From: an uncultured Lachnospiraceae bacterium
GTDB taxonomy: Bacteria; Bacillota; Clostridia; Lachnospirales; Lachnospiraceae
Assembly: GCA_947631755.1 (NCBI GenBank)
Contig: CANRMO010000004.1
Span: 1 to 25,649 of the forward strand
Direction of reading: 5' to 3'
DNA: 25,649 nt
The notes below the pieces were generated by a model. That model worked only from the letters and a program-made list of their open reading frames with translations. It did no database searches and was not told where the DNA came from. Of the stretch, positions 6,028 through 15,057 are shown piece by piece; positions within the stretch are counted from its first letter, which is position 1; every line of letters begins with the position of its first letter. The translations under genes and the position numbers were made by a program.

Positions 6028-7335
6028 ATGACAAAGTGGGACGCATTGTTTGGAAAGGATTTCTATTTCAAAATAGAAAATGATGAACGCAGATATCTGG
6101 GGCTGAATGAAGTCGAGGATGATTGGGAAATCACACAATTTTACAGTAAGACAAATTTGTGGCATAAAAGGACAAGCGTATTTTGGTGTGAAAATCTTGT
6201 GAAGAAAGTCATTGTTGAAGAAAAGAGGGTGAATGAAGAGAGGATAACATACGAATGTATTACAGAATATGATACAAATTTACAGACTGAAAATAGAGAA
6301 TGGCTGCTGCCGCTGACATCAAGGGGAAAAAAGAAGAAAGTGAACGCTACAAATATTTTGGCGGTTGATCCATTCGGCTGTGGATTTCATTTTCACCTGG
6401 ATACATTACAGGAATCTTCTGTAAGTATGTCAATATATAATCCCAGGAATAATAAACATATAGCGATTGGAGAATGGGACCGGATAAATAAGATCAAAAA
6501 TGATGCCGGATTTCACGATTTTATGAGTTATTATATGCAGACATGCCCCCCGGATTATTTTGATAAAATAAAGTCATTGCGCGAGAGTAAACATGTTACA
6601 GTCAAATATAAAACAGGGGATATATTTAGGATAGAAATTGATCGGTTTCATTACGGCTATGGGATAATTACAGGGCAGATCAGGCAAATAAGGAAGTGGA
6701 AAGAGCTTCCGGAACACCATAGTCTGAGAAAACTAATGATGGTTCCTATTATGGTCAGGTATTATGATATTCGTACAACAAATGGGAATCTGTCAGCAGA
6801 TGAATTGTCTGGCGTTCCGCTGGGGCGGGTAGATATATGTGGTGATAATGACATTATATGGGGGACCCATAAAATTGTAGGCCATAAAGAACTACAGGAG
6901 GATGATATAGAATTTAATCTTGTATGTACGAAAATCCAGGAATTATCGGATAATTCAACAGTCCATACATATGATTTCCTTGTCTCAGACGGAATAGTTG
7001 ATTATCCCGGGAAATTTAACTTATATGTCGAGTGGGGAACGGCAGCAGCTATATTACCATTTGAGCGAATTTCTGAAACACTTAAAGAATATTTAAAAGA
7101 GTATCGTTCGCCTCATAATGGTGTGTCTGTAGGGGCAGGCACATTATTACAAAATATGTTGCTTTATGGCGAGTCGGCATATGAATATAAGTACAATCTG
7201 TTAAATGATATAAATAAAAATATGCGGGAAGAGCTGTTTCGTTGTCTGGGTTTAGATTCAAATACAGAATTTGATGATTTTGCAAGGAGGTTTGGCGGAT
7301 TAACAAAGAAAGAAATAGTAAAGCGAAACTTATAG
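6028..7335 (+). CDS. Imm26-domain protein, orphan immunity-like
   Basis: This is a 435-residue soluble protein. Residues about 192 to 345 resemble the Imm26 family (also catalogued as immunity 26/phosphotriesterase HocA): VKYKTGDIFRIEIDRFHYGY opens the domain as in family members (v-k-x-G-D-i-F-r-I-p), followed by IMVRYYDIR. Residues 1 to 190 form an unrecognised, aromatic-rich part (WEITQFYSKTNLWH), and residues 350 to 435 are helical and charged. Imm26 proteins are usually predicted immunity factors in polymorphic toxin loci, but no toxin gene is visible nearby. The start at 6028 is chosen because AGAGG precedes it. A longer frame from 5935 would overlap the previous gene. AT-rich codon use fits the accessory region. 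Confidence 0.7.
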   Translation: MTKWDALFGKDFYFKIENDERRYLGLNEVEDDWEITQFYSKTNLWHKRTSVFWCENLVKKVIVEEKRVNEERITYECITEYDTNLQTENREWLLPLTSRGKKKKVNATNILAVDPFGCGFHFHLDTLQESSVSMSIYNPRNNKHIAIGEWDRINKIKNDAGFHDFMSYYMQTCPPDYFDKIKSLRESKHVTVKYKTGDIFRIEIDRFHYGYGIITGQIRQIRKWKELPEHHSLRKLMMVPIMVRYYDIRTTNGNLSADELSGVPLGRVDICGDNDIIWGTHKIVGHKELQEDDIEFNLVCTKIQELSDNSTVHTYDFLVSDGIVDYPGKFNLYVEWGTAAAILPFERISETLKEYLKEYRSPHNGVSVGAGTLLQNMLLYGESAYEYKYNLLNDINKNMREELFRCLGLDSNTEFDDFARRFGGLTKKEIVKRNL

Positions 7336-7378
7336 TTGTTATTTGAAACTGTAAACATTGTAAAGAAGGAGGATAATA

Positions 7379-7780
7379 GTGGCTGTATCAACAATTAAAG
7401 CTGAATTTCAGTGTAAAGTAGAAAAAGTGTGGGAGTTGGTTACATCATTAGACAAGTATTCATGGCGGAGTGATTTAGAGAAAATCGTGGTAACAGTACC
7501 GGGAAAAGAGTTTGAGGAATATACAAAAGATGGCTATGTTACGAAGTTTAAAATTACAGCTGTGGATGAATATAAAAGGTATGAATTTGATATGGAAAAC
7601 GGCAATATGCAGGGGCATTGGACTGGGATTTTTTCTTATGATGAGGGTATTACAGCAATTGAATTTACAGAAAACGTAACTGCAAAAAAGCGGATTATGA
7701 AACCATTTGTCGGAACTTATTTAAAGAAACAACAGAAAAAGTATATATTAGATTTGAGGAATGCGCTGGGGACACAGTAA
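7379..7780 (+). CDS. SRPBCC-fold (polyketide cyclase-like) protein
   Basis: This 133-residue protein begins with GTG, 6 bases after a very good AGGAGG site. The opening AVSTIKAEFQCKVEKVWELV with YSWRSDLEKI matches the first strand and helices of the START/SRPBCC lipid-binding fold (v-f-d-V-W-x-l-v-t-x-x-x-x-y-x-W-r-x-d-l). FKITAVDEYKRYEFDME and WTGIFSYDEGITAIEFTENV are the later strands, and a long C-terminal helix closes the cavity. Members bind hydrophobic ligands; no substrate can be named. It follows the Imm26 gene by 43 bp on the same strand. It is the last gene of the AT-rich region. Confidence 0.8.
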   Translation: MAVSTIKAEFQCKVEKVWELVTSLDKYSWRSDLEKIVVTVPGKEFEEYTKDGYVTKFKITAVDEYKRYEFDMENGNMQGHWTGIFSYDEGITAIEFTENVTAKKRIMKPFVGTYLKKQQKKYILDLRNALGTQ

Positions 7781-7861
7781 AAATGGAGGCTGCCATTCTC
7801 ATTTCCTTGTGGCGCGTCAGGGGAAGTTGTGTTATCATATAAAAAGAACTGTCACAGAATA

Positions 7862-7882
7862 AAACCGAGTGTTATTCGGTTT
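7862..7882 (+). terminator. Small hairpin in the 7781-7949 gap, weak terminator candidate
   Basis: AAACCGA (7862 to 7868) and TCGGTTT (7876 to 7882) form a 7-bp stem with a 7-nt loop. The tail is only three T residues, inside the stem, so termination would be weak. It lies between the SRPBCC gene and the DUF1015 gene, at the point where base composition changes. It may instead be part of the leader of the downstream operon. Confidence 0.3.
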
Positions 7883-7949
7883 GCAGGTACTGTGCGCGCG
7901 CCCGGGCCTGTCAGAAACTATAACAAGGCGTGCGCGAATGGAGGGAAAT

Positions 7950-9185
7950 ATGGCAGAGATCAGACCGTTTCGCTGTGTCAGGCCAGATGCTGATGTGGCG
8001 GGCCGTGTGGCGGCGCTGCCCTATGATGTTTACAACAGGGCTGAGGCAAAAAAGGAAGTACAGAGAGAACCGCTGTCGTTTTTGAAAATAGACAGGGCGG
8101 AGACTAGTTTTGATGACTCCGTTGACACATATGCGCCGGAAGTTTATGAGAGGGCGAGAGAGCTTTTGCAGAAAGATATCGCGGATGGCGTCTACGAGAG
8201 AGATGGCGAAGAGGGATATTATATCTATGAGCTGACCATGGACGGGCGCTCCCAGACCGGCCTTGCGGCATGTGCATCTGTGGATGATTATGTAAATAAC
8301 GTGATTCGGAAACACGAGAACACAAGGGCGGACAAAGAGGAGGACCGGATTCGCCATGTGGATACATGCAGTGCACAGACAGGGCCGATTTTCCTGGCTT
8401 ACCGATCGGAAAAAGTGATCAATGATGTCGTGGAAAAGACGAAAAATAACGCCCCGTTGTATGATTTTACCGCTGTGGACGGGATTACCCACAGGGTATG
8501 GAAAATCAGTGATCCGGTGGATGTTTCGGTGATCCGGGAGGCATTTGCGAAGATTGGCCGGATCTACATAGCGGACGGCCATCACCGCGCGGCGTCTGCC
8601 GTGAAAGTGGGATTGAAGAGAAGGGCAGAAAACCCCGATCATAACGGCTCAGAGGAGTACAATTATTTTCTCTCGGTGCTCTTTCCCCACGACCAGCTGA
8701 TGATCATGGATTATAACCGGACGGTGAGAGATCTAAATGGGCTGAGCCGTGAGGAATTTTTTCAGAGGGTGAAAGAGAATTTTTCGGTACAGGAGTGCGA
8801 CGGGCCGGTGAAACCGGAGAAAAAGGGAACTTTTGGCATGTATCTGGATAAAAAGTGGTATCTTCTGACTGCGGGGGAGGAGCTGTCTGCCGGAAAGGAT
8901 GCGGTGGGCAGTCTGGACGTATCGGTACTCCAGGACTATCTGCTTGGCCCGGTACTGGGGATCGGCGACCCGAGGACGGATGAGCGGATTGATTTTGTCG
9001 GCGGCATCCGGGGACTGGAAGAGCTGGAGAAGAGGGCGGATTCGGATATGGAAGTCTCCTTTTCCATGTATCCCACTTCGATTACGGAATTGTTTGACGT
9101 GGCGGACCAGAATCTGCTGATGCCGCCGAAATCGACCTGGTTTGAGCCAAAGCTTCGAAGCGGGTTGTTGATCCACGAAATATAA
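7950..9185 (+). CDS. DUF1015 family protein
   Basis: This 411-residue protein of the DUF1015 family has unknown biochemical function. Recognisable blocks are MAEIRPFRCVRP at the start, ALPYDVYNRAEA, PLSFLKIDRAET, the highly conserved IYIADGHHRAASA (about residue 210) and FLSVLFPHDQLMIMDYNR. The GHHRA block could bind metal or phosphate, but this is not established. The start at 7950 is chosen because GGAGGG lies just upstream. An in-frame ATG at 7938 overlaps that site and the frame remains open further back. In many Clostridia this gene sits beside serine biosynthesis genes. Here it leads a run with glgB, an MscS channel and an alpha-galactosidase, separated from glgB by 35 bp. Confidence 0.85.
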   Translation: MAEIRPFRCVRPDADVAGRVAALPYDVYNRAEAKKEVQREPLSFLKIDRAETSFDDSVDTYAPEVYERARELLQKDIADGVYERDGEEGYYIYELTMDGRSQTGLAACASVDDYVNNVIRKHENTRADKEEDRIRHVDTCSAQTGPIFLAYRSEKVINDVVEKTKNNAPLYDFTAVDGITHRVWKISDPVDVSVIREAFAKIGRIYIADGHHRAASAVKVGLKRRAENPDHNGSEEYNYFLSVLFPHDQLMIMDYNRTVRDLNGLSREEFFQRVKENFSVQECDGPVKPEKKGTFGMYLDKKWYLLTAGEELSAGKDAVGSLDVSVLQDYLLGPVLGIGDPRTDERIDFVGGIRGLEELEKRADSDMEVSFSMYPTSITELFDVADQNLLMPPKSTWFEPKLRSGLLIHEI

Positions 9186-9220
9186 TATCGAATTATGAGA
9201 GGCAAAGAACGGAGGTTAGG

Positions 9221-11460
9221 ATGGCGTTAAAATTAGAGGATTTTATGCAGTGGCCGCAGATCGAAGAGCTGGAGTATGCGGAATGTGGCAGGCCGGAGAC
9301 GGTATTGGGGCCGAGAAAGGCGGACCGGACCCATGTGCTGGTGACGGCATTTTTGAGAGACGTGGACGAGGTATCGGTGAAGGTGCTGGATACGGGGCGC
9401 CAGTACAAGATGCAGAAAATGGATGACGAGGGATATTATGCCGTGATCATTCCGGCGAAAAAAATCCCCTCGTACCATTTTCTTGTGAAGAGAGGGAAAA
9501 AGCGGGAAGAGATAGTGGATCCCTACGCGGTGGAAGCCCAGATTGATGCCATGGAGCGGGACAAGTTTATCAACGGGGTAAACGATACAGTCTATGAAAA
9601 ACTGGGCGCACATGTCATGACGCTGGACGGGGTAAAGGGCACATATTTTGCCGTGTGGGCGCCGAATGCCAGGGCGGTCAGTGTGGTGGGCGATTTTAAC
9701 GGCTGGGACGCCAGCACCCACCCGATGAGATACATGGAGGACGCCGGGATTTATGAGTTGTTTGTGCCGGGGGTCGGAAGTGGCGGGCTCTATAAGTACC
9801 AGATTCTTGGGAGCACGGGCCAGCGGGTGCTGAAAGCGGATCCCTTTGCCTCTTATGCGGAAAAACGCCCTGCGACGGCCAGCATTGTCTGGGAGACGGA
9901 TTATAAATGGCAGGATAAGAAATGGATGGAAGCCCGGAAGACATGGAATGTAAAAAAGGAGCCTATGCTTATCTATGAGGTGGCGCTGTGCGGATTCCGC
10001 AGACCGGATCCGTCCGGGGATGAGGGGGAGAGCGAAAAGGAAAGTTTCTACAACTACCGCGAGCTGGCACCGATGATCGCGGAGTACTGCGGGGAGATGG
10101 GGTACACCCACGTAGAGCTGATGCCGGTTATGGAACATCCGCTGGACGCCTCCTGGGGGTATCAGGTGACCGGATATTTTGCTCCGACTTCCAGGTATGG
10201 CACGCCGGATGATTTCCGCTATTTTGTAGATTACATGCACCAGCAGGGAATCGGCGTGATCCTCGACTGGGTGCCGGCCCATTTTCCGAAAGACGAGCAC
10301 GGCCTGGCGAGGTTTGAGAGCACCTGGATCCGAGACAGGGGGAGCACCCACACTGGGGGACACTGATCTACAACTATGGCAGGCCGGAAGTTGTAAATTT
10401 CCTCGTCTCCAATGCCCTGTACTGGCTTTCGGAATTTCACGCGGATGGGCTCCGCATGGATGCAGTGGCATCTATGCTCTATCTGGATTACGGGAAAAAT
10501 GACGGCGAGTGGGTGCCGAACATTTACGGCGGCAAAGAAAATCTGGAGGCCATTGCATTTATTCAGAAGCTGAACCAGAAAATCCACGCCAGAAGAGACG
10601 GCAGCCTGTCGATTGCCGAGGAGTCCACAGCCTGGCCGAAAGTGACAGGGAGCGTTGCCAATGACGGCCTGGGGTTTGACCTGAAATGGAATATGGGATG
10701 GATGAATGATTATCTCGAATACATCCGGACGGATCCGCTGTTCCGCAAGGGGAAGCACGGCATGCTGACATTCAGTATGGTGTACCAGTATTCAGAGGAA
10801 TTTATTCTTGTGCTGAGCCATGATGAAGTGGTGCACATGAAAGGCTCTATGTTTCAGAAAATGCCGGGGAGCAGGGAGGATAAGTTTGCCAGCCTGCGGC
10901 TCTCCTACGGCTATATGGCCGCCCATCCCGGCAAGAAACTGATCTTTATGGGACAGGAGTTCGGACAGGAGCGGGAGTTCAGCGAAGAGAGAGAGCTGGA
11001 CTGGGGGCTTCTCTCGCCGGAGGTAAAAGATGAGATCACCGACAATGAGAGGCTGCGCCAGTATGTGAGTATTCTGAATTCTTTCTACCTCGCGCACCCG
11101 GCCATGTACGCCGATGACACCAGGACGTCCGGGTTTCAGTGGATCAGTACGCTGGATGCAGACAACAGTGTCATTGCCTTTGTAAGAAAATGCAAAGAGG
11201 AGGTTTTGCTCGTTCTCTGCAATTTCACACCGGTTGCCCATGAAACATTTAAGGTGGGCGTCCCGTTTGCCGGAAAATACAAGGAAATCTTCAACAGCGA
11301 CTCAGAGGAGTACGGGGGGACGGGTTTTGTCAATCCCCGGATGAAAGCGTCCAAAAAAGAAAAATGGGACGGCAGGCCAAATTCTCTCGAATGCCGTCTT
11401 GCGCCACTGGCTATACAGATTTTCAACTGTAAAAAGGAAACGCGAAAAAGAGGTAAATAA
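9221..11460 (+). pseudogene. glgB: 1,4-alpha-glucan branching enzyme, broken by a deletion
   Basis: Glycogen branching enzyme transfers alpha-1,4 glucan segments to form alpha-1,6 branches. The first piece (9221 to 10366) has the start (GGAGG 5 bases upstream), two N-terminal beta domains including a CBM48 (FAVWAPNARAVSVVGDFNGW), and the beginning of the GH13 barrel with DWVPAHFPKDEHGLARF. The frame then shifts. Region II DGLRMDAVASM (nucleophile Asp codon 10459 to 10461), AEESTAWP and LSHDEVVHMK follow in another frame up to 11460. At 10315 to 10318 the text jumps from ARF-D to EHLDPRQGEHPHWGTL, missing the usual residues G-T-x-L-Y. A loss of 16 bp accounts exactly for the shift and restores a 751-residue protein. 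No sensible internal start exists for the second half. An assembly error is possible. Confidence 0.85.
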
Positions 11461-11466
11461 CCGATT

Positions 11467-12309
11467 ATGATATATGAAATGTTTTCCCAGTACATGACAG
11501 GGCTGGCGGCCAAAGCGGCCGGATTTCTTGTGGATTTATTGATCGCTGCCCTGGTTCTTGTTATAGGGTTAAAGGTTGTAAAGAAATTTCTTTTGTTTTT
11601 GCGGAAATCGCTGCTACGGAAAAATATAGAGCCGGGCCTTGTGTCGTTTCTGATCTCCACGCTCAAGATTATCCTGTATATTCTTCTGGTGATCATGGCG
11701 GCCCAGGTTCTCGGGTTCGCGGCCAGCTCAGCCGTGGCCATTGTGGGGTCGGCAGGTCTTGCGGTCGGCCTCGCTATCCAGGGGAGCCTGGCCAATTTTG
11801 CCGGGGGCGTCCTCATTCTGTTTATGAAACCTTTTGTGGTGGGAGATTATATCATTGTGGGAGACGTGGAGGGGACGGTGCAGAAGATCGATGTTGTCTA
11901 CACCACCCTCAGTATGAAAGACAACCGGGCGGTCATCCTCCCAAATGGCAGGCTGGCCGACTCCAATATTGTAAATGCAACAAAGGAAGATAAGAGGCGC
12001 ATAGATATCCGTGTGGGGATCGAATACTCAGAGGACATAGGCCGTGTGAGAGATGTGCTGCAGGCTGTTGTAGAGAGCCAGCCAGAGAGGATGGACGGCA
12101 TGCCGACGGATATTGTCGTCGATTCACTCGGGGAGAGCGCGGTGGAGATGATGGTATTTCTGTGGGTAAAACCGGAGGATTATCTGCCAGTGAAATGCCG
12201 GATGTTAGAGCAGATTAAAGAACAATTTGACAGGAACGGGATTACGATCCCATATAACCGGATGGATGTAACAGTGCTGCCCCCGGCGGCAGAATCGGAG
12301 GGGAAATAG
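11467..12309 (+). CDS. MscS-family small-conductance mechanosensitive channel
   Basis: This 280-residue membrane protein has three N-terminal hydrophobic segments (about 17 to 40, 58 to 80, 85 to 115). The last is the pore-lining MscS helix, rich in Gly and Ala: GSAGLAVGLAIQGSLANFAG followed by VLILFMKPFVVGDYI. The beta domain follows (VEGTVQKIDVVYTTL, ILPNGRLADSNIVNAT), and the C-terminal alpha-beta part ends near 270. Such channels open under membrane tension to release solutes during osmotic downshock. It starts 6 bp after the glgB stop with AGAGG about 13 bases upstream, and its stop TAG directly abuts the next ATG, so it is clearly part of the operon. Confidence 0.92.
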   Translation: MIYEMFSQYMTGLAAKAAGFLVDLLIAALVLVIGLKVVKKFLLFLRKSLLRKNIEPGLVSFLISTLKIILYILLVIMAAQVLGFAASSAVAIVGSAGLAVGLAIQGSLANFAGGVLILFMKPFVVGDYIIVGDVEGTVQKIDVVYTTLSMKDNRAVILPNGRLADSNIVNATKEDKRRIDIRVGIEYSEDIGRVRDVLQAVVESQPERMDGMPTDIVVDSLGESAVEMMVFLWVKPEDYLPVKCRMLEQIKEQFDRNGITIPYNRMDVTVLPPAAESEGK

Positions 12310-14505
12310 ATGGCGATTAAAATTGAGGATGACAGGATATTCCACATTGAGACAAAGACCGGAAGTTATATTATGGCGGCGGCGTACGGAAAGTATCTGG
12401 CCCATCTTTACTGGGGCAGGAGGATTCGCACGCCTCTTTTTGAAAATGCGCTGCTTATGCGGTGGAGTTGTTTTGATGTGATGGAACCGGCCCCGGAGGA
12501 GGGCGCCATGCCTTTTTCACTGGATTATATCCGGCAGGAATTTCCGACGGAGCAGGCGGGGGATTATCGGATCCCGGCGCTTGAGGTGGAGTTTTCGGAC
12601 GGCAGCCGCTGTTGTCCCCTGGTATACGACGGCTATCAGGTTTTTTCGGGGAAAAGATCACTTAAAGGGCTTCCGGCCGTCTATGTTGAGGACGAGAGCG
12701 AGGCGGAGACGCTGGAGATCCGCCTCGTGGATGAAAAGAGCGGGCTGACTGTTTTTCTCAGCTACTGCGTCATGGAGGACTGGGATGCGATTACCCGGAG
12801 TGTGAGGATTGAGAACCGGGGGCAGGAGAACATACGGCTCAACCGGGTGTCCAGCGCGAGCGTGGATTTTGAGGACAGTGGTTTTGAGATGTTGCGCCTG
12901 CCGGGGGCCTGGGGCCGGGAGAGGTACATAGACCGGACGCCGCTCCACAGTGGGATGCAGGCGATTACCAGCAGAAGGGGAGCCAGCAGCCACCAGATGA
13001 ATCCCTTTTTTGCCCTGCTGCGCCCGGATACGACGGAGGCCCATGGGGACGCATATGGAATCAATCTCGTCTACAGCGGCAATTTTCACGCCGGGACAGA
13101 GGTGGATCAGCTTGGCATGAGCCGGGCTTATATGGGAGTGGGAGATGCGGATTTTTCGTGGCTCCTTGAGCCCGGGGAGGAGTTTACTGCGCCAGAGGCA
13201 GTCCTTGTGTACAGCGGAGAGGGGCTCGGCAGCATGTCGAGAACCTATCACCGCCTATACCGCAGGCGGCTTGTGCGCGGGAAATACCGGGACGGCGTGC
13301 GCCCGATTCTCGTTAATAACTGGGAGGGAACATATTTTGATTTTGATGAAGAGAAAATCGTCAGTATCGCAGAGGCGGCATCCGAACTCGGCATTGAACT
13401 CATGGTACTGGATGACGGGTGGTTTGGCAGGAGGAATGACGATACAAGTTCTCTGGGGGACTGGATTGTAAACCGCGAAAAACTGCCGGGGGGCCTTGAG
13501 GGGCTGGCGCGGCGCGTCCGCGGGTGCGGCCTGTCTTTTGGCCTCTGGTTTGAGCCGGAGATGGTATCTGTGGACAGCGAGCTGTACCGCAGCCATCCCG
13601 ACTGGTGTATCCATGTGGAGGGGCGGGAGCGCAAACAATGCCGCAATCAGCTCACCCTGGATCTGAGCCGGGAGGATGTGTGCGATCATCTGATACAGAC
13701 CATCGGGGGTATTTTGGACAGTGCAGATATTTCCTATGTAAAATGGGATATGAACCGCCATATGAGCAACCTGGGCTCAGCTCTTTTGCCGCCGGAGCGC
13801 CAGCGGGAGATGCCGCACCGCTATATGCTGGGCTTATACCGGGTCATGGAAGAGATTACCCAGTCCCACCCGGATGTGTTGTTTGAGAGCTGCTCCGGGG
13901 GCGGCGGGCGCTTTGATCCGGGCATGCTTTACTATATGCCGCAGACGTGGACCAGTGATGACACAGACCCGGTGGAGAGGCTGTTTATCCAGTATGGGAC
14001 AAGTATTGTGTATCCGGTCAGTGCCATGGGCGCCCATGTGTCTGCCGTGCCGAACCACCAGTCCGGCCGTGTCACTTCCCTGAAGACAAGGGGGGATGTG
14101 GCTATGAGCGGGAATTTTGGCTATGAGCTGGATCTGACTGCATTTTCTGCGGAAGAAAAAGAAGAAGTGAAGAGACAGGTGGAGCAGTATAAGGAACTGC
14201 GCACATTTGTCCAGTCCGGGGATATGTACCGGGTGGCAAGTCCCTTTGAGGGAAATACTGCCGCCTGGGTATTTGTGTCCGAGAGCGGGAATGATGTGTT
14301 TGCCGCCCTTTTCCGCATACAGGCTGAAGTAAATCCCGGCATCCGCCGCATGAAGTTTGCAGGACTTGACCGGAATGCGGATTACCGGGATACAGAGAGC
14401 GGGCACATCTACCATGGGGACGAATTAATGGAGATCGGTCTCGTGGCAGATTTCCACGGGGATTATGCGAGCAGGACGTGGCGGTTTGAGAGAGTTGTAA
14501 AGTGA
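12310..14505 (+). CDS. GH36 alpha-galactosidase
   Basis: This 731-residue enzyme hydrolyses terminal alpha-1,6-galactose from raffinose-type sugars and galactomannan. The N-terminal beta-supersandwich covers about residues 1 to 330. The catalytic barrel begins at PILVNNWEGTYFDFDEEKI and continues through MVLDDGWFG. The nucleophile is Asp480 in YVKWDMNRH and the acid/base is Asp550 in TWTSDDTD. The spacing of 70 residues equals that in the Geobacillus enzyme AgaA. ESCSGGGGRFD and GAHVSAVPNHQSGR are further GH36 signatures. No signal peptide is seen, so it is a cytoplasmic enzyme acting on imported sugar. The ATG directly follows the mscS-like stop, and GGAGGGG lies inside that gene's end. No transporter gene is adjacent. 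I see no clear terminator in the 32 bp before mscL. Confidence 0.95.
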   Translation: MAIKIEDDRIFHIETKTGSYIMAAAYGKYLAHLYWGRRIRTPLFENALLMRWSCFDVMEPAPEEGAMPFSLDYIRQEFPTEQAGDYRIPALEVEFSDGSRCCPLVYDGYQVFSGKRSLKGLPAVYVEDESEAETLEIRLVDEKSGLTVFLSYCVMEDWDAITRSVRIENRGQENIRLNRVSSASVDFEDSGFEMLRLPGAWGRERYIDRTPLHSGMQAITSRRGASSHQMNPFFALLRPDTTEAHGDAYGINLVYSGNFHAGTEVDQLGMSRAYMGVGDADFSWLLEPGEEFTAPEAVLVYSGEGLGSMSRTYHRLYRRRLVRGKYRDGVRPILVNNWEGTYFDFDEEKIVSIAEAASELGIELMVLDDGWFGRRNDDTSSLGDWIVNREKLPGGLEGLARRVRGCGLSFGLWFEPEMVSVDSELYRSHPDWCIHVEGRERKQCRNQLTLDLSREDVCDHLIQTIGGILDSADISYVKWDMNRHMSNLGSALLPPERQREMPHRYMLGLYRVMEEITQSHPDVLFESCSGGGGRFDPGMLYYMPQTWTSDDTDPVERLFIQYGTSIVYPVSAMGAHVSAVPNHQSGRVTSLKTRGDVAMSGNFGYELDLTAFSAEEKEEVKRQVEQYKELRTFVQSGDMYRVASPFEGNTAAWVFVSESGNDVFAALFRIQAEVNPGIRRMKFAGLDRNADYRDTESGHIYHGDELMEIGLVADFHGDYASRTWRFERVVK

Positions 14506-14537
14506 TGCGGCCCCCTGCTTTTTGATGATAATTTTCT

Positions 14538-15020
14538 TTACGGGGTTTCTTCCCCGGCGGCTGCCTCCTCTATCGTCTCATCGGCCTCTTCTGCTTCGGC
14601 TGTAGATGTTTCAAGCACAGATGTACAGTGAGGACACCGGACTGCTAAGATACTAATCTCGCTTTTACAGAACGGGCACTCCTTTTTTGTGGGTGCCTCT
14701 TCTACTGGTTTTTTGTCCAGAGCCATGGCCTTGTTGATCGCTTTCATCAGGCAGAACAGAATAAATGCCATAATGAAAAAATTGGCCACGGAGGACAGGA
14801 AATTAGAGCTGTAGGTGGCGATGGAATCAAACACAATGTCTTTTGTCAGCCCCAGTATGTGATCCGGGTGCGTGAGCAGGTTCAGCAGTGGATTGATAAA
14901 ATTGTTGGTCAGCGAAGTGACGATATCGGAAAAAGCAGCTCCGATAATGACGCCGACTGCCAGGTCCATTACATTGCCTCTGAGTGCAAAAGCTTTAAAT
15001 TCTTCAATGAATTTTTTCAT
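14538..15020 (-). CDS. mscL: Large-conductance mechanosensitive channel MscL with zinc-ribbon tail
   Basis: This 160-residue protein opens with the MscL signature MKKFIEEFKAFALRGNVMDL and AVGVIIGAAFSDIV, followed by NNFINPLLNLL and a second membrane helix FFIMAFILFCLMKAINK. It acts as a pentameric emergency valve opened by membrane tension. After the helix comes a two-CxxC zinc ribbon, CPFCKSEISILAVRCPHC, and a very acidic tail of E, A and T residues, longer than in E. coli MscL. The start is the ATG at 15020 (AAGGAAA about 10 bases upstream); the frame is open further upstream but lacks the family start. It follows the lipoprotein gene by 37 bp and is probably co-transcribed with it. Confidence 0.95.
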   Translation of the reverse strand: MKKFIEEFKAFALRGNVMDLAVGVIIGAAFSDIVTSLTNNFINPLLNLLTHPDHILGLTKDIVFDSIATYSSNFLSSVANFFIMAFILFCLMKAINKAMALDKKPVEEAPTKKECPFCKSEISILAVRCPHCTSVLETSTAEAEEADETIEEAAAGEETP

Positions 15021-15057
15021 AGTGTACTTTTCCTTTCTGCTTTTTTCCTCCAGTTTA

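Noticed and set aside
9233..10471. Minus-strand open frame of 412 codons opposite glgB
   Set aside because: Shadow of glgB in GC-rich codons; the translation is His/Arg/Pro-rich and has no recognisable domain.
10456..11460. Second glgB piece as an independent gene starting at ATG 10456
   Set aside because: The ATG is the Met inside the catalytic DGLRMDAV motif, there is no ribosome site, and the frame is open back to the deletion point, so it is the broken half of glgB.
12658..13251. Minus-strand open frame opposite the alpha-galactosidase
   Set aside because: Opposite a well-supported GH36 gene; no motif, no ribosome binding site.
14540..14555. CGGGG-TTTCTT-CCCCG hairpin at the 3' end of mscL as a terminator
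   Set aside because: The stem lies within the mscL coding end and no T run follows on either strand.
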